From NCBI RefSeq assembly GCF_020382885.2, contig NC_058499.1, forward strand, positions 905,501 to 969,500: a stretch of DNA of 64,000 nucleotides, read 5' to 3'. Source of the stretch: Scatophagus argus (taxonomy: Eukaryota > Chordata > Actinopteri > Scatophagidae). Of this stretch, positions 1-12,400 are shown piece after piece. Every line of letters begins with the position of its first letter. Within the stretch, counting starts at the first letter, position 1. Under the pieces are notes generated by a model. The model made no database searches and was not told the origin of the DNA. It saw nothing but the letters and a program-made list of their open reading frames with translations. A program made the position numbers and the translations under genes.

Positions 1-313
1 TCCTTTAAAAGTTCTTGCACATCATGAAGTCCTAATGACAGCAGTGTGGGTCAAAAGATTTCTGATGAAGGTCTGAGGCAATAAATTGTGTCACAGTAAC
101 AGCGATGATTTGGTTCATTCTTTCTTAAAAGTGAAGAAAATTATGAAATGCAGTTGAGACAATCATTTGTGGTTGGCACAGTGAAGAAAAGATGAACCTC
201 ACACAGAGCAAACAGTACAAATTCACTGCAGACAGAAGCACAAGAATCCACATGGGGGCGCTGTTTTGAGTCTGAAAGACAGGTGTGGCGAGAGACAGGG
301 GGAGCAGAGACAC

Positions 314-1285
314 CCACCAACTGTGAGCGGAGTTCCTCTCAGGATCCTCCACAGCTCCATCCTGCCACTCCTCACCGCCGCCCCCTGTGGTCCAACGGCA
401 GAACTGCAGCCGTCTCGGTCCTCGCTCACAAACTGATCCTGGGTCAGATCTGAGCAGAGACACTTCAACACATCCAGGAACAAGGAGATCTGAGGATAAA
501 AGAAGAGGACAGTGCTGGTTTCAGATCAGAACCCGACCCGACTACGGTTTACTACAATATGTTGAATGTTTCTTCTTCTATGACATTGTGATTGGGTTGC
601 GTGATGATGTTTATATTAGCACTTCAAGTATCAGTAGTAAAAGTATTTAGTTACGGGTGTCTGTCCACTCTTTGTCTCGACAGACAGACAGACAGATGGA
701 CGATACCTGGAGGGGCGGTGCTCCGGAGTCCAGGCCCAGGTAGGTACAGCCGTCCAGAGGAGGACTGACGTGAGTCTGAAGTAACTTCTCTGATACACAC
801 CTGCTGAAGAAGACCAGACCTGACACCTGACAGACAGACACCATAAGTTAAGAATGTAAAGTTTATTAAATATCAAATCAAACATGAAATATCACATATC
901 AACTCTGCAGAAATTTCAGTAAAGTTCTGTTTAAAATCAGCATCACACACCAGTGGAACTTTCCCATCAGGCATCACAGCTTGTTGAATCTGCTCCTGCG
1001 TTCCCTTGTAGATGATGTCCCTGACCTTCCCCTGAGAGACAAAACAAGCGCACCTTCAGTCCAAAGGCAACAACAAAATGATCGTCACAGATAAAAACAA
1101 GAATGTTACGCTGGGACGTAAACACAAAAAAACATAAACATAAAATTTCAAAAAGGATAAAAAGAGAGTGTAGATGACGAGAGAACCTGCTGGTCGGACA
1201 GGTAGACGCCGTGATTGGCTGCGAAGGAGACATCACCCGGTAACGCCAAAACCCGAACACCAGAGAAACCCTCCCAGGACAACAC

Positions 1286-1332
<47 letters not shown>

Positions 1333-2789
1333 GATTTCAGCAGAAAGTCATGGATACGAGTCAGGATGAAGAAGGTAAAAAACAGTAATTCCATACAACA
1401 CGGCTTGGCCTCCATTTAGACTGCAGCCTGAATGTTGAGGTACAACATTCAGAAAAACGTGCTGAACCAAAGAAATAAAAACAAAAAAGGCAAAAATCAA
1501 AAAAATGTTTTTTTTTCCCAACTTCACTAAGCTAACGTTAACTGCCATTAAGTTTAAACATTAACTATTAGTTTTTACTTTCTAACATTTTGAATCATGA
1601 ATAAACCTGCCAGCCAATCAGAAAAGAAGCATTTTTCATTCCCACAATGCAACAGTACAGTTCATAGTACTCTTAAAAGGATGCAGTGGTAGTTCGCAGT
1701 AGATAGATAGATAGATAGATACTTTATTGATCCCGAGGGAAATTCAAGAGTACTGCACCAACCGAAGTCAGGGGGGACGCTGAGGATCATGTCGGTGCTG
1801 CAGACCCAAACGCCGGGAGGAGAACCAGGACAGATCTGAGTCCGACAAAGCCAACAGCCATCAACAACATTCAATAAACAACATGTTTACAAACATGTTA
1901 AACTGTCAGCTACAAAGTTACAAAGTAATTGATTTTTTGATATTTCTTTTGGCAGTAAAGACAGATCCTTTTGGCCTGCTGGTGGTTCCTGTAGGTTTGG
2001 CCCGTTCATCTGGCAGAAACACTGAGTTCACTACTTTCTGATGTGAAGGTCTCAGTGTGAGCAGACCTGGTTGGTGAGGCAGTCCAGCAGCAGGTCCAGA
2101 CAGCAGAGCGGAGCCTGGACTCTCTGGTCGGGGTTCTCTGAAGGCAGCCAGCAGAAGGCCCTGCTGCAGGAGCTCCAGGGGAAGTCACGACCCTGCAGGA
2201 GGAGAAACATCTGCATCATCTGCACTGACTGAGCACAACATGTGCACCAGTCAACCTGCTGCTGGACTGACCGTGTGCAGGAGGAGGATGTGAGCATCAT
2301 CCAGGACGTCAGCCGTCACCACCTGAGGACAGGAAACAGGTGTCAACAGCTCACCTGACAGGGGAGGTGGAGCGTCACTAATTATATCAACTCAAGTTTG
2401 ACTGTTTCCGTTTCGCAGCACCTCCACTCCACACTACCTGTCAGTTTTTTAAGAAAACGTTTGCTGGTTTCAGCTCCACAAATGAGGAAGATTTAATGCT
2501 ATGCTTTGTCATGTTTTGGACTGTTGTTTAAATAAAAGAGGACGTGAAGCTGAAGCTTTAGACAAAATGATTAATCAATAATGTAAATACTTTGTTAGCT
2601 GCAGCCCCAGTGTCAGCGATCAGAGTGTAACTCACAGTGTGTCCTGCTCTGTTGCTCAGGTGCTCAGCAGCGACTAGCAGAGCGTTCAGTGTCGCCCCCC
2701 CACTGCCCAGCGGCTCCTGGCGGTCCCTCACTGTCAAAACCAACGCACCCTGAGAGAGAGAGCCACGCTGCTGCCGCAACTCCAGCTCT

Positions 2790-2839
<50 letters not shown>

Positions 2840-3326
2840 GTGAGAAGCACTGGGCATGCTGACCACTGGTGTTTGACAGGTTTCATAGGGAACCAGTGCT
2901 GGAAGACGTATTCACTGCAGTAAAAGTAGGAATACTACAGTGTACAAATACTAGGTTAAAAGTAACAGTTCTACATTCAAAAATGTTACAATGCTATTGC
3001 ATAATCAAAGTATTTTTTAATCAATAAATGTTATTATTATAATTCAAATGCAGATAGATCGTTAATCGTAAATAGTAATCGTAGATCGTAAATATTTATT
3101 CCATTTAAAATTTAAACCAGGATATTGGAACATATTTATATGAACATGAACATCCTTTCTGGCAATAAGCGCCCCCTCTGGTCGCTCGGTGTAACTGCAG
3201 AGACAAAAATGAGCTCAAAGATCGAAGAAGCAGCTGCTGCTCACCTCTCTGGAAGGAGTAAACACTGTCTTTGTGTTGGCAGGTGAGGACGACCACCGTC
3301 CACCTGAAGCCGCTGCTGCCGGACAT
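314..3326 (-). CDS. fcsk: L-fucose kinase, N-terminal part (gene continues past left edge)
   Basis: Fucokinase phosphorylates free L-fucose to fucose-1-phosphate in the cytosolic salvage route to GDP-fucose. Nine coding exons join in frame on the minus strand: 3245-3326 (ATG at 3326), 2636-2787, 2272-2322, 2067-2192, 1763-1835, 1187-1284, 951-1031, 707-826 and 314-489. They give 319 residues of a protein that is about 1,080 residues in mammals. The start reads [16 protein letters not shown]; exon 2 carries [18 protein letters not shown], exon 5 [13 protein letters not shown], exon 8 [18 protein letters not shown], all landmarks of the N-terminal fucokinase/pyrophosphorylase-like domain of vertebrate FUK. 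The GHMP kinase domain must lie outside the window. The exon 2 and exon 6 acceptors abut long TG tracts. Identification rests on recalled similarity along all nine exons. Confidence 0.93.
1289..1329. repeat. (CA)n microsatellite next to fcsk exon 6 acceptor
   Basis: About 20 CA units. On the transcribed (minus) strand this is a TG tract ending at the TAG acceptor of fcsk exon 6. Confidence 0.95.
1700..1747 (-). mobile_element. LINE 3' tail fragment in fcsk intron
   Basis: Read on the minus strand it is the fish LINE terminus motif ATTTCCCTCGGGATCAATAA followed by a (TATC)n tail. Only the extreme 3' end is present, as expected of a severely 5'-truncated copy. The clade (L2/Maui-like or Rex1-like) cannot be fixed from this stub. 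It lies about 15 nt past the donor of fcsk exon 5. Confidence 0.7.
2791..2837. repeat. (CA)n microsatellite next to fcsk exon 2 acceptor
   Basis: About 23 CA units. On the minus strand a (GT)n tract runs straight into the CAG acceptor of fcsk exon 2, leaving no ordinary polypyrimidine run. Confidence 0.95.
2895..3050. repeat. Dispersed fish repeat, AGTAAAAGTA-type fragment
   Basis: AT-rich stretch with GCAGTAAAAGTA, AAAAGTAACAG and similar words, in fcsk intron 1. Comparable blocks occur near 24.72-24.86, 30.98-31.15, 42.70-42.80, 44.45-44.52, 47.57-47.70 and 50.79-50.96 kb. The shared vocabulary (AAGTAC, CTCAAGTACTGTA, AGTAAAAGTA) suggests one old non-autonomous family. I see no ends or coding part. 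Confidence 0.5.
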
Positions 3327-4246
3327 CTCTGACGGCTCACGGCTGATTAGAATGCCCTACTGCGGAGACCATAGCTAATACGGCGGCTACACACCGAGGC
3401 TGCTAAACCGTTAACTACCAACAAGACATAACTTCTGGTGGCGGGTAAACAGCCGGGTGGAGTTAGCCGAGCAGGAGACCACGGAATAGTGAAACTAAGG
3501 GACCCCGACCGGTTCAACCTGCTGTCAGTAAGCTAACTGGAACTACAGAGTCCACACAGGCTAAATTCAGACAATTTGTTATGTACTGTTAGCTCGCCTC
3601 GTTAGCTTATTTGGACCATGCGGGCATCCGTATGCGGCAAACAATCGCGCTTAATTTTAAACCTTGGACCTCTCGACAAGGCGGTTTGTTGACGGATACC
3701 GGCAGTGAAATAAAGTTGTCAGACGGCAGCTGGATGGCGTTTCGTCAGCGTTAACCATCCTGGTGGCAGTCACTGAGAACTGTTAAATAAAACTGTGCCA
3801 TTGTAATAATTTCATCTACCCCACAGTGACCGAACACAACTCCAATCTCTTCATCGAGACACCCCGGCAGGGCGGGGCTTGGGCAGAAACGAAGGGCAAA
3901 GAGGTCAGATTGTCATCTTCAGGGACCGACTGTGCTCATTAAACTTACTGGCTGTAACAGGAGTCAGAATAGCTGAATTTATTTTTCACAGCCCAATATA
4001 ACAAATTTTCCCACTGATCCTGAATGTTACGGCACATTGTGTTTGCTCTTTATTGTTCTCTGCAAAAACACACACAACAAAAACCTTTTCCTTTTGAAGC
4101 AACAGGTTAAAGATGAAACTGTCCCAGTTAAAACATAAAAACGTTTAATGAACTATACAAATTGAATCCAAGAGAAATTATATACAGATGTACATTAAAA
4201 TGCCACCAAGCACCAAAAAGAACAGTCAAAGATTCATTCAGTGTCT
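3327..4246. other. fcsk upstream region and pclaf 3' UTR
   Basis: No gene seen. The right part, left of the pclaf stop at 4247, is presumably the pclaf 3' UTR: an AATAAA on the minus strand lies at 4049-4054, about 195 nt past the stop. The part next to 3326 must hold the fcsk 5' UTR and promoter. No TATA box is obvious. Confidence 0.6.
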
Positions 4247-6474
4247 TCAGTCATCGTCCTCCTCGTCCTCAGCAGGCAGCGGTCTGGACCTGCCAATGGC
4301 AAAATAACCCGGTCAGCAAAACAAAGACCGTTTCACAGCAACAGATTTCAGCAGCCTGACACCTTTAATCAAAGATTCTACTGAAGCTGCTCAGATTTAA
4401 CAAACAAGCAGAGTGAAGCAACTGTTCATCCATCAGGGTCGTCAGTCAGTCCTGATCAGACACACAAAGCTCTGCTGTTTCTACAAAACCCTTTAAATTT
4501 GATAAACAACAACAAAATAATAAAATTGTAAAGAAGATAAAATCCTATTTTGCACCAATTTTACATACTTGAAGTTCAGATCATGTAGCACTGAGACATG
4601 ACAGCACAGTAAACAAGGCCTTCAGACATGATTATCAGGGATCAGTGGACTCAACAACACATGAGCTGAACTGAGGGAGCAGGTGGCTTAATAAGTAACA
4701 AACTTCAGTTGCTGTTATCTACCTTCAGGAGAAACAGCGAGAAGCTGTTCACAGTGACAAGCCAGTTATAAGCTTCAAACACCGTAAGCTCAGAGGAAGT
4801 AAATATCTCAAAACTGCTGAAAATGAGATCAAAACCACATGCACAGAACAACCTCCGAGTTCTGCCCACAGCCACCCCAGCTTATGGTGGATCAGTGCTG
4901 TAACACTGACACAGATCTGTGGTCAGCTGCAATACACACTGAGTCCATGCTAGAGCTGCTACAAGCCATTAAATGGTGACTATATTGATAATCAGGTATT
5001 TATTATTTTGAGCTAAACTGCCACATATTCCCTGAGTTTACTAGCTGACGTCTCCCGAAGAAGAGTGCGCCTGAAACCTCTAATGTGTCTCAATTTAAGA
5101 CATAAAACCTGAAAGTAACGTGACCTAACACAGCGGGCTGACATACTTCCTGCTGGCCTTTGACATCCCGCTGCCTCCGGCCTCTTCATCATCCTCCACC
5201 ACCTGGGGCCTCTGGTTCTCCTTCTCTGGCTTCCTCGGGGGGCCGCCGAAGAAGTCTCCGATGCCCTTCTGCCAGGTCGGCGTGGGACGTGGACACACTG
5301 GGTTACCGCCAGCATATTTGTTCTTTGCTGTGAATTAGACATCATCATAATCTCAAAATCAGCTCCATCATTTGTTTGTTGTACTGTGTATTCTGAGTGT
5401 GATGCTGTGCTGAGACTGACCAGGTGTGGAGGACTGACTGCTGGACGAGGAGGAATTGGCCGAACTGGAGCCCAGAGACTTCCGGGGTGCAGAAGCTGCA
5501 ACAGCTGCAGACACAATGAAACACTGATGACTGGATGTGTAATACAACGTGAGACAACGTGAGACAACCGTGTCATACAAGACAAACACGTGAACCAGTT
5601 TGACAGCACAGCTTCGATATAACATTGGAAAAAGCGAGTTAAGAGTTTCTAGGAAAGCTGTTTGAAAACAAAATGAAGCTCCAGTCCGATGGTCACCAGT
5701 CTCTGTATGTGTTGTCATGATAAATGGACATCTGAAATGGGTGTTTTAACGCAATATCTAAGCCTAGCCTTAAGAGTTAGATTTTAATTCATTTCAGTCC
5801 TGCTGGCTACGTTTAATTGCATGCCGAACTAACCAGAGGAACCATTCGATTTAGAAAATACAATCTGTCACAAATGTGCTCTCAACATCAAGCGAGGACG
5901 CTTTAAATTATGCTGCTTTTCCTGGGGTTTGGTACGACGTCCGCACAAAGACGCACCGCGGCGCTCAAAACTGGCGCCAGTTTGCAGGAGGCAAGATGCT
6001 TACCTTTGGAGAGGTAAAATAAAATGTCATCACATGAAACCGAACCAGAATACTACGATTGTGGACGTACAATCTTAGGTGACAGCACGTCTTCAATTTG
6101 TTTTTTAACAAACTGTTCGACGGCTCAGGGGGAATCGAGAGCTGACCGAGGATCCGTGTTGGCGGGAGGCTGTTGTTTCAACTATACAACACAACATGTG
6201 CCTACTATACTGACATTTGAATTTTTAGGTTATTTTTTAAAGAAAAATCGACATCATTTACATGAAAGACCTCTTGGAGGGAAACTGTTATTCGTTTCTA
6301 CCTGCTTTGTTTGGCTTAAATGAGTGCGGTCCGGCCCACCAGACTTCAGCACAAAACTGTTATGCTCATGCACAAATGACCTTCTTTAAGCTGAATTCAT
6401 AATACATGACTGGACTGTGTTACTTTACCTTTTCTGTACGACCCGGGAACACTGTCGGCTTTAGTCCTCACCAT
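4247..6474 (-). CDS. pclaf: PCNA clamp-associated factor (PAF15)
   Basis: Small disordered nuclear protein that binds the PCNA sliding clamp during replication and lesion bypass. Four coding exons join in frame: 6429-6474 (ATG at 6474), 5421-5504, 5147-5327 and 4247-4289, giving 117 residues (mammals 111). The N-terminus MVRTKADSVPGSYRK is nearly identical to the vertebrate family; next come APRKSLGSS, NKYAGGNPVC and the PIP box in WQKGIGDFFGG (Q-x-x-I-x-x-F-F). A KEN degron-like motif follows in EKENQRP, and the C-terminus is acidic (AEDEEDDD). A candidate poly(A) signal is at 4049-4054. E2F-like and CHR-like words lie upstream. Confidence 0.95.
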
Positions 6475-6501
6475 ACTGATAGCGAGCTGTAAAGTTAAAT
6501 G

Positions 6502-6581
6502 TTTCAAGACCCACTACACGTAAATGAATGAAGCGATGTGTCCCGCCTTAGTTTAAAAAGAACACAGCGGATGGGGCGGGA
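6502..6581 (-). promoter_or_regulatory. Candidate cell-cycle promoter elements upstream of pclaf
   Basis: Within about 110 bp upstream of the pclaf ATG there are a CHR-like word (TTTCAAG on plus, 6502-6508) and two E2F-like G/C words (TCCCGCC at 6541-6547, GGGGCGGGA at 6573-6581). PCLAF is known as an S/G2-phase gene under E2F/DREAM control. The match to those sites is inference from short words and the transcription start is unknown. Confidence 0.35.
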
Positions 6582-6912
6582 GATTTCTTCTTCTGTTTCC
6601 TATAACCTTGTAGTTTGGACTCAGATGATGTAATGCTGCCCTCTTCAGGTGGCTCGGTGTCAATACAGCCTTTACAACCTGCAATCCGCAAATTAATCCG
6701 CTTCTGTAATTTTATGTTTTAATGGTTTTATATTAGTTGTGTAGTCTTACGCATGTTTTTACGCAAAGTAGTTAGCTAATAACAAACATTAATTGAGCTG
6801 TTAATCAACTTAATTATTAAACCAAAGGTGGTATTGTTAAAGTATGTATTTACTTTGTATTTTATTTTATTTTATGTATTTTATGTTATTTTATTTTATG
6901 TATTTTACTATG

Positions 6913-7260
6913 AGGTTGGAGAAGCGGCTTGTGATCGGAGGGTCACCTGTTCGATTCCCCCACCGGACGGGCAGGAAAAATTTGGGTGTGGTGGAGTGAT
7001 TAATGTGAAAAAATGCCCCCCCCTTCATTAGCCTGCTGATGTGCCCTTGAGCAAGGCACTTAACCCCCCCAATATGCTCCCCGGGCGCTTGATGCTGCCC
7101 ACTGCTCCTGTGTGTGTTTCACTGCATGTAATTTGCAGGGTGTTGCATGTGTGTGTTCAACTAAGGATGGGATAAATGCAGAAGACGAATTCAGTGTGTG
7201 TATGTAACAATATATATACTGTCAATAAAGTGATTCTTCTTCTTCTTCTTCTTCTTCTTC
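6913..7260 (+). mobile_element. tRNA-derived SINE (V-SINE-like)
   Basis: The head resembles a tRNA, with the B-box word GTTCGATTCC near 6950. The body holds the conserved fish SINE core GCCCTTGAGCAAGGCACTTA (about 7040), then CACTGCTCCTGTGTG, GGGATAAATGCAGA and the terminus TCAATAAAGTGATTC followed by a (TTC)n tail. Length and order agree with a full or near-full copy. It lies between the divergent genes pclaf and nedd1. The family name is from memory. Confidence 0.8.
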
Positions 7261-8425
7261 TACATTCAGCCCGTTTGTTAGACTGTTTTCAATTACAGTT
7301 GGTGTCCATGGTACAGCCCAGCATTTGCATTGCTTATTGTAAACCATACATATTTGTAAAACTAAGTTCTGCTCTGCAATAAAGTCACCCTACACAAAAA
7401 AGTTATCCTTTTTGTCCCTCCCGGTTTCCGTAGTGGCGGTTCATTGGCTGCAGGCTGATCACAAAACAAAACCCCTCTAACAACTTGTCAGTTATTAAGG
7501 TCTCTTTCAGGGTATGTATGACGTGTTTTACAGAAAAGCCTGAATTAACTGAATCGGATCTGATAGTTAGTCCTTGTTTCGTGTTGTTTAACTCGACTTT
7601 ATGGCTGTTCGGTAACTTTAAAACCTGCTATGGCTAATGTTGACTTCTGTTGTAGCTAGCATTAATGTTAAACTGTCAGCTAACGCTAACTAACTTTATC
7701 TGCTGTTGGTTAGCTTAACCAGCTCTTAGTGCCCGAATTAACTCGCTTCAGTTCTGATTACTGCTGGGTTTAATTCATACATAAACAAGTGAGCTCGTTG
7801 TTCGTATTTTTAAAAGTTCATCCAGATGATTTTCGTGTACCAAAAACACCCGAGTGGCAGCTGTTGGTAGTCTTAGCTAACGGATCCCTCACTGTCAGTT
7901 AACCTGTTTATTACGTTATCAGCTGTTCAGTCTGTGCGGGCAAAATAAAGATGGAAATCTAAGTTATTTGTGGAGATATCACCTGTTGCTTTCACGTCCC
8001 GTTTTCTTCTGTTTGTTTGTGTGAGAATGCGTTCTCATGTCATCCAATAGGACGTACAGCCCATTAGCATATGATCCCCTCTGTGGACACCGGGATAGAC
8101 AGACACACAAACACACACGAGCAAAGCTCTCACACACAGTTCACACAGAGGCAGAGAAGGACAAGAGGCCGAATCTCCCAGAGGACAAAGATCCACGTCC
8201 AAACAGCTGAAAAGAGTAGGGAGACAGAGACGTGTCCAAGGACGGCTGATGCACAGAGAATCCTGAGTGGGAACGGAAGGAAGAGACGTCATGGAGAGCG
8301 AGAAGCTCCAAAATGTTGGAGCTGCTCAGCGACTGTAATACTTCACAAAGAAAAACTGATAGTTCATTTTAATTTTAACACGTGTGTGTGTGTGTGTGTG
8401 TGAATGTCTGTGTCCAGGTGTTGTC
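7261..8425 (+). other. nedd1 upstream region with candidate 5' UTR exon
   Basis: No coding sequence seen. A plausible non-coding first exon ends near 7511 at a CAGG/GTATGTATG donor. Intron 1 would end at the AG of TGTCCAG (8411-8417), eight bases before the nedd1 ATG. A (TG)n tract (8382-8402) lies just before that acceptor. Confidence 0.4.
8382..8402. repeat. (TG)n microsatellite upstream of nedd1 first coding exon
   Basis: About 10 TG units, about 15 nt upstream of the acceptor of the first coding exon. Confidence 0.9.
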
Positions 8426-9431
8426 ATGGAGGAGGTGACCCGCCTGGTTTCAACAGGAGACACCGTGAAGATCTGGGATGCAGTTTCCATGGCACCACTG
8501 GAGCAGTTTAACCCACACAGCATAAGCCACCCTGTTGCACAGGCCTGCTGGAGCTCCAACAGTATCCTGATGGATGGATGGATTGTGTGTCCATCGAGGG
8601 CTTCCTGAAGCCCAGGGTGATTTGGGTTTTTTTCTGTCTCAGATACCACCTAATAACAAAAGATTTCATAAAGCCTGTGTAAACTGGGGATGTTTGGCCT
8701 TGACCGGTTCCTTCAGACCAGTACCTGGTGAGTGCCAGCAGCAGCGGAGACAAACTGGTGGTTTCCAGCCTCAAATCGACTCCTGTTCCTGTGGTGGAAC
8801 TGGCGGAGGGGGTGAGTGTGCAGCTTTTCACTGTGAACACAATGTTGTTGATGTCAGAAACACATAAGGTAAAGAAAACACATAACGGTAAAGGTCTGTT
8901 CTCACAAGTCAGCGAGCAGGAGTTTAGTCCTCATCCTCACTAATGACGGCTCTTTGTGATCATCCGTTCAGAAAAAACAAACCCGTGTGTGTCTGAGTTC
9001 GTCATCTCAGTTTCTGGTCAGTGGAGGTCTGGATCACTGTGTTCACATCTGGGACCTCAAGACCAAAAGACTGCACCGCTCCCTCAAGGTAAGACCTCAC
9101 TGAGGATGGGAGTCAAACATCACGTACTCGGCATCTGAAGAGCTGACTCAGCGGATTGTAGGAAAAGGTTTGTTTTGCGTTTGCTTGCTGAGGTGCTGAA
9201 CAGCCTCATGGTGTTCAGTCTGGACTGCTGTGAGTCTCTTAGAGGTGTGGGGTCTCCCTCTGTCTCTCAGGACCATAAGGAAGAGGTGACCTGTGTGTCC
9301 TTTAATGCCAATGACAGCTACATCGCTTCTGGCTCCACCAGTGGAGATCTGGTCCTCCACAGTCTGACCACCAACCTGTCCAGCAAAGCCTTCGGCCACG
9401 GCAGCAACCAGGTGACACTCTGTGGCTCACT

Positions 9432-9467
<36 letters not shown>

Positions 9468-12400
9468 CAGCTGCTCCTGTGTTCATCTGCAGTTTAGTTA
9501 AATCTGCAGAAATCTTCTGTTGTCACTCAGCGTCAGCCTCTGGTTGCATCTTCCCTGTCAGTCCGGGACGTTTGCTTTGTCGTTTACCTTCAGGAAATCC
9601 TAAAGGATTAATGGACTCCTTCCTTCCTCCTTTCCGTCTTGCTGCTGGCGTTTCTCTTCTAGCTTTTTGTCAGTATCTAAATGAGACGTTTGTCTTGCTG
9701 TTTCTGGCTGTTGTCCAGTCCACTGTGTTCAGTTTGCAGCACAGTCGAAACGTGAAGATTAACAGAATTCCTGTTTCTTATCTTCAGCCCATCCATGAGC
9801 TGAGGCTGTCCTCGCTGAAGCGCTCCCTGCTGGGCAGCGTGTCCGACAGCGGCACTGTGGTCCTGTGGGACTCCAACACCCAGAAGGAGATCCACGTGTT
9901 CGACAGCGCCCACAAAGCCCCGGGCTCCGGCTTGGCCTTCTCCCCCGCCAGCGAACTGCTGGTGGTCAGCGTCGGTCTGGACAAGAAGATCGTCTGCTAC
10001 GACACGGCCAGCAAGATGTAAGACGGGTCTTTACAGAGTTTCTGCTTTGTTTCCAATCCAACATCAGTGCACAGATGGGGAGATGACTGTGTGTTCTAAT
10101 TAACCAATCAGCAGTCTGCTGTGTTTTAACTCCACCTTTCAGTATCAAATCAGCTGAGGGTGATGAAAAATAGTAAAGGAATGGAGCAGCTCTATGGGTG
10201 CTATCAACAGCTTTTGACAATAAAACACAAAAATAACTTATGTGAAACAAATATCACAGATTGGCATCAAAAAACATCGATTACACGTTAGTCTCTTTCA
10301 GTTGAGGAATTTATCAGCTGTCGCACCGAGTCGGGAAGCTGTCAAAGACTCATCCTCTCCTTTAAATTCCAGCTCAGTGAAAAGTCTCGGTTTCAGTTTT
10401 CGCCTGTCTGTGTGTGTGTGTGTGGACAGTATATCAGGTGTACAATGTGTGTCTCCAGTGTCCTGAGGTCCATCCGGGTAGACAGTCCATTGACCTCGGT
10501 AGACTTCACTCTGGACGGTACTGGTCTGGTAGTGGGGTCCACTCAGGGGAAGATCTACCAGTACGACCTGAGGAACTCCAGCTCCCCCACCAGGATTACT
10601 GTGGCACATAAAACCTCAGTGACCTGCCTGCGCTTCCAGAGCAGCAGCAGCAGACACAAGGTACCAGCAGCATTAAACGTTAGGCTACCCAAGTATTTAG
10701 TGTGTAGTATGTGGTATTGTGAGATTTAAACAACCTTCTACTTTCCAGCAAAAACTTTAGTCTCTTACATTCTGGTCCAAACTCATCAGCACATTCTGTG
10801 GGACGTTTCAGCTGCAGGAATGAAAAGTTGCAGTTAAAAACCCGACAGGAGAAGCCTCGTGTTCATTTGTGTTGTTTCTCTCTTCCACTCCAGTCCAGCA
10901 AACTGGGCTCCACCAAGATCGGCAGTTCTAAGAGATCCTCAACCAAGCTGCTGAACAGCCAGCCAGACTCCGCCCCCAGCACAGGCCACGCCCCCCACAG
11001 AAAGGTGACAAGTACAGGTCAGTTCATCCCACTGGTTCCTGTCAGCGTGTCACATGAGATGCAGTCGACAGAGAAATAATCAGTAGCTCTTCTGGTAATC
11101 AGTGAATCTTTTCAGTCACTTATTAAACAAATGTGGCACATTCTCAGTTTGCAGCTTCTCAAATGGGAGGATTTGCTGCGTTTCTTTGTTTTATGTCAGT
11201 GTGAACTGACTTTGGTTCAGACGTTTATGCTCTGGACGATGAATTCAAGTGTTACCTCAGTAAGCTGAGTGTTGTGTCCAGCAGGGGGCGCTACTGCAGG
11301 TGTGGGGGAGGCTGAAGGCCAGCAGGGGGCAGAGCAGCTTCCTGTCGTAGAGAAGTTCAGCACCGTTGGACGAAACAGTTTGGACGTCTTCTCACCCGCT
11401 CGGGAAGGTCAGACGTCAGATGCTCCCTTCACTGCCTTCGTAAAGCTGTGCTTCCCTATAATCCAGTCAGCGAAGGAGCAATGCATACACGCTTTGCCGT
11501 GGTTGGAAGATGTTGTGATGTCAGAGGCTCCACCTGTCAGTCTGCAGTGTGTGCTCGCTCTTTATTAGGATTATTGATATTGATTGGCTTTTTCATCCGT
11601 CGGTTTGGTTAAAAAGAAAAAAGTTATGCGGGATTCTGGATTCTTTTCTGATAAAGTCACATCGCAGACACCAGAGAAATGATTTCAGTGTTTTCTTTAC
11701 TGGTTGTTGGGTTCAGCACTTAAACACATCGGATACCCGTCTCTCTCTTCTATTTTGTCCAGACGCTAAGACCCAGGGGACGGCTGGAGACACACCGTTC
11801 GGGAGGACACACGGTACCACAGGAAACCACTCTGACTTTTTGACAGAAGTTGGTTTGAACGGTGCTGCTGGTTTTGGACTAACGTTCCTGCTGTGTTTCC
11901 ATAGTTACCAGTTTGGAGATGCTGTCCAGAGACGGAGAAGGTCAGCAGGTCATAGGCCGAGCCAGTCTGGACATCTTCTCCCCTGTCAGAGAAGGTCAGA
12001 CTTCCGTCACTGCACTGGTTTCTCCTGGTGGGGAGACAAGCTAGATGAGTAGCATCAAGACTTTGGTGTGAAGTCTGATGAATGTCCTCAGGTGATATGA
12101 CTTGAGTCAGCAGCGGCTGGAGAGTTTGAAACTGAAACAAATCTGTCAGTGTGGAGTTTAAGAGAAAAGCGAACTGCGACTTCCTTAAGAAACCCTCGTT
12201 TGTTTTCATTTAGATGGGAATCGTTGTGTTTCAGACTCGCACCGTAAGACTCCCCTGGGAACGCCTCTGGTCGCCTCTGCGGGGCGATGCTACAGCCCGC
12301 TGTCCACCTTCCAAACCCCTCCACCAATCAGAGAGGAGGAGCCGATCCCTGCCGCAGCAGCTGAGTCATGTGACTCCAGAAAGGTGCTGACCTCCGTGAA

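Noticed and set aside
1700-1722. GATA repeat as a CRISPR-like or regulatory array
   Set aside because: It is the simple tail of a LINE fragment; nothing in the window resembles a CRISPR array.
5013-5609. 198-codon minus-strand ORF
   Set aside because: Runs through pclaf exon 3 in the wrong frame and through introns; the spliced pclaf model explains the region.
6913-6990. tRNA gene candidate with B-box GTTCGATTCC
   Set aside because: No cloverleaf can be closed and it is followed by SINE core and tail, so it is the head of a SINE.
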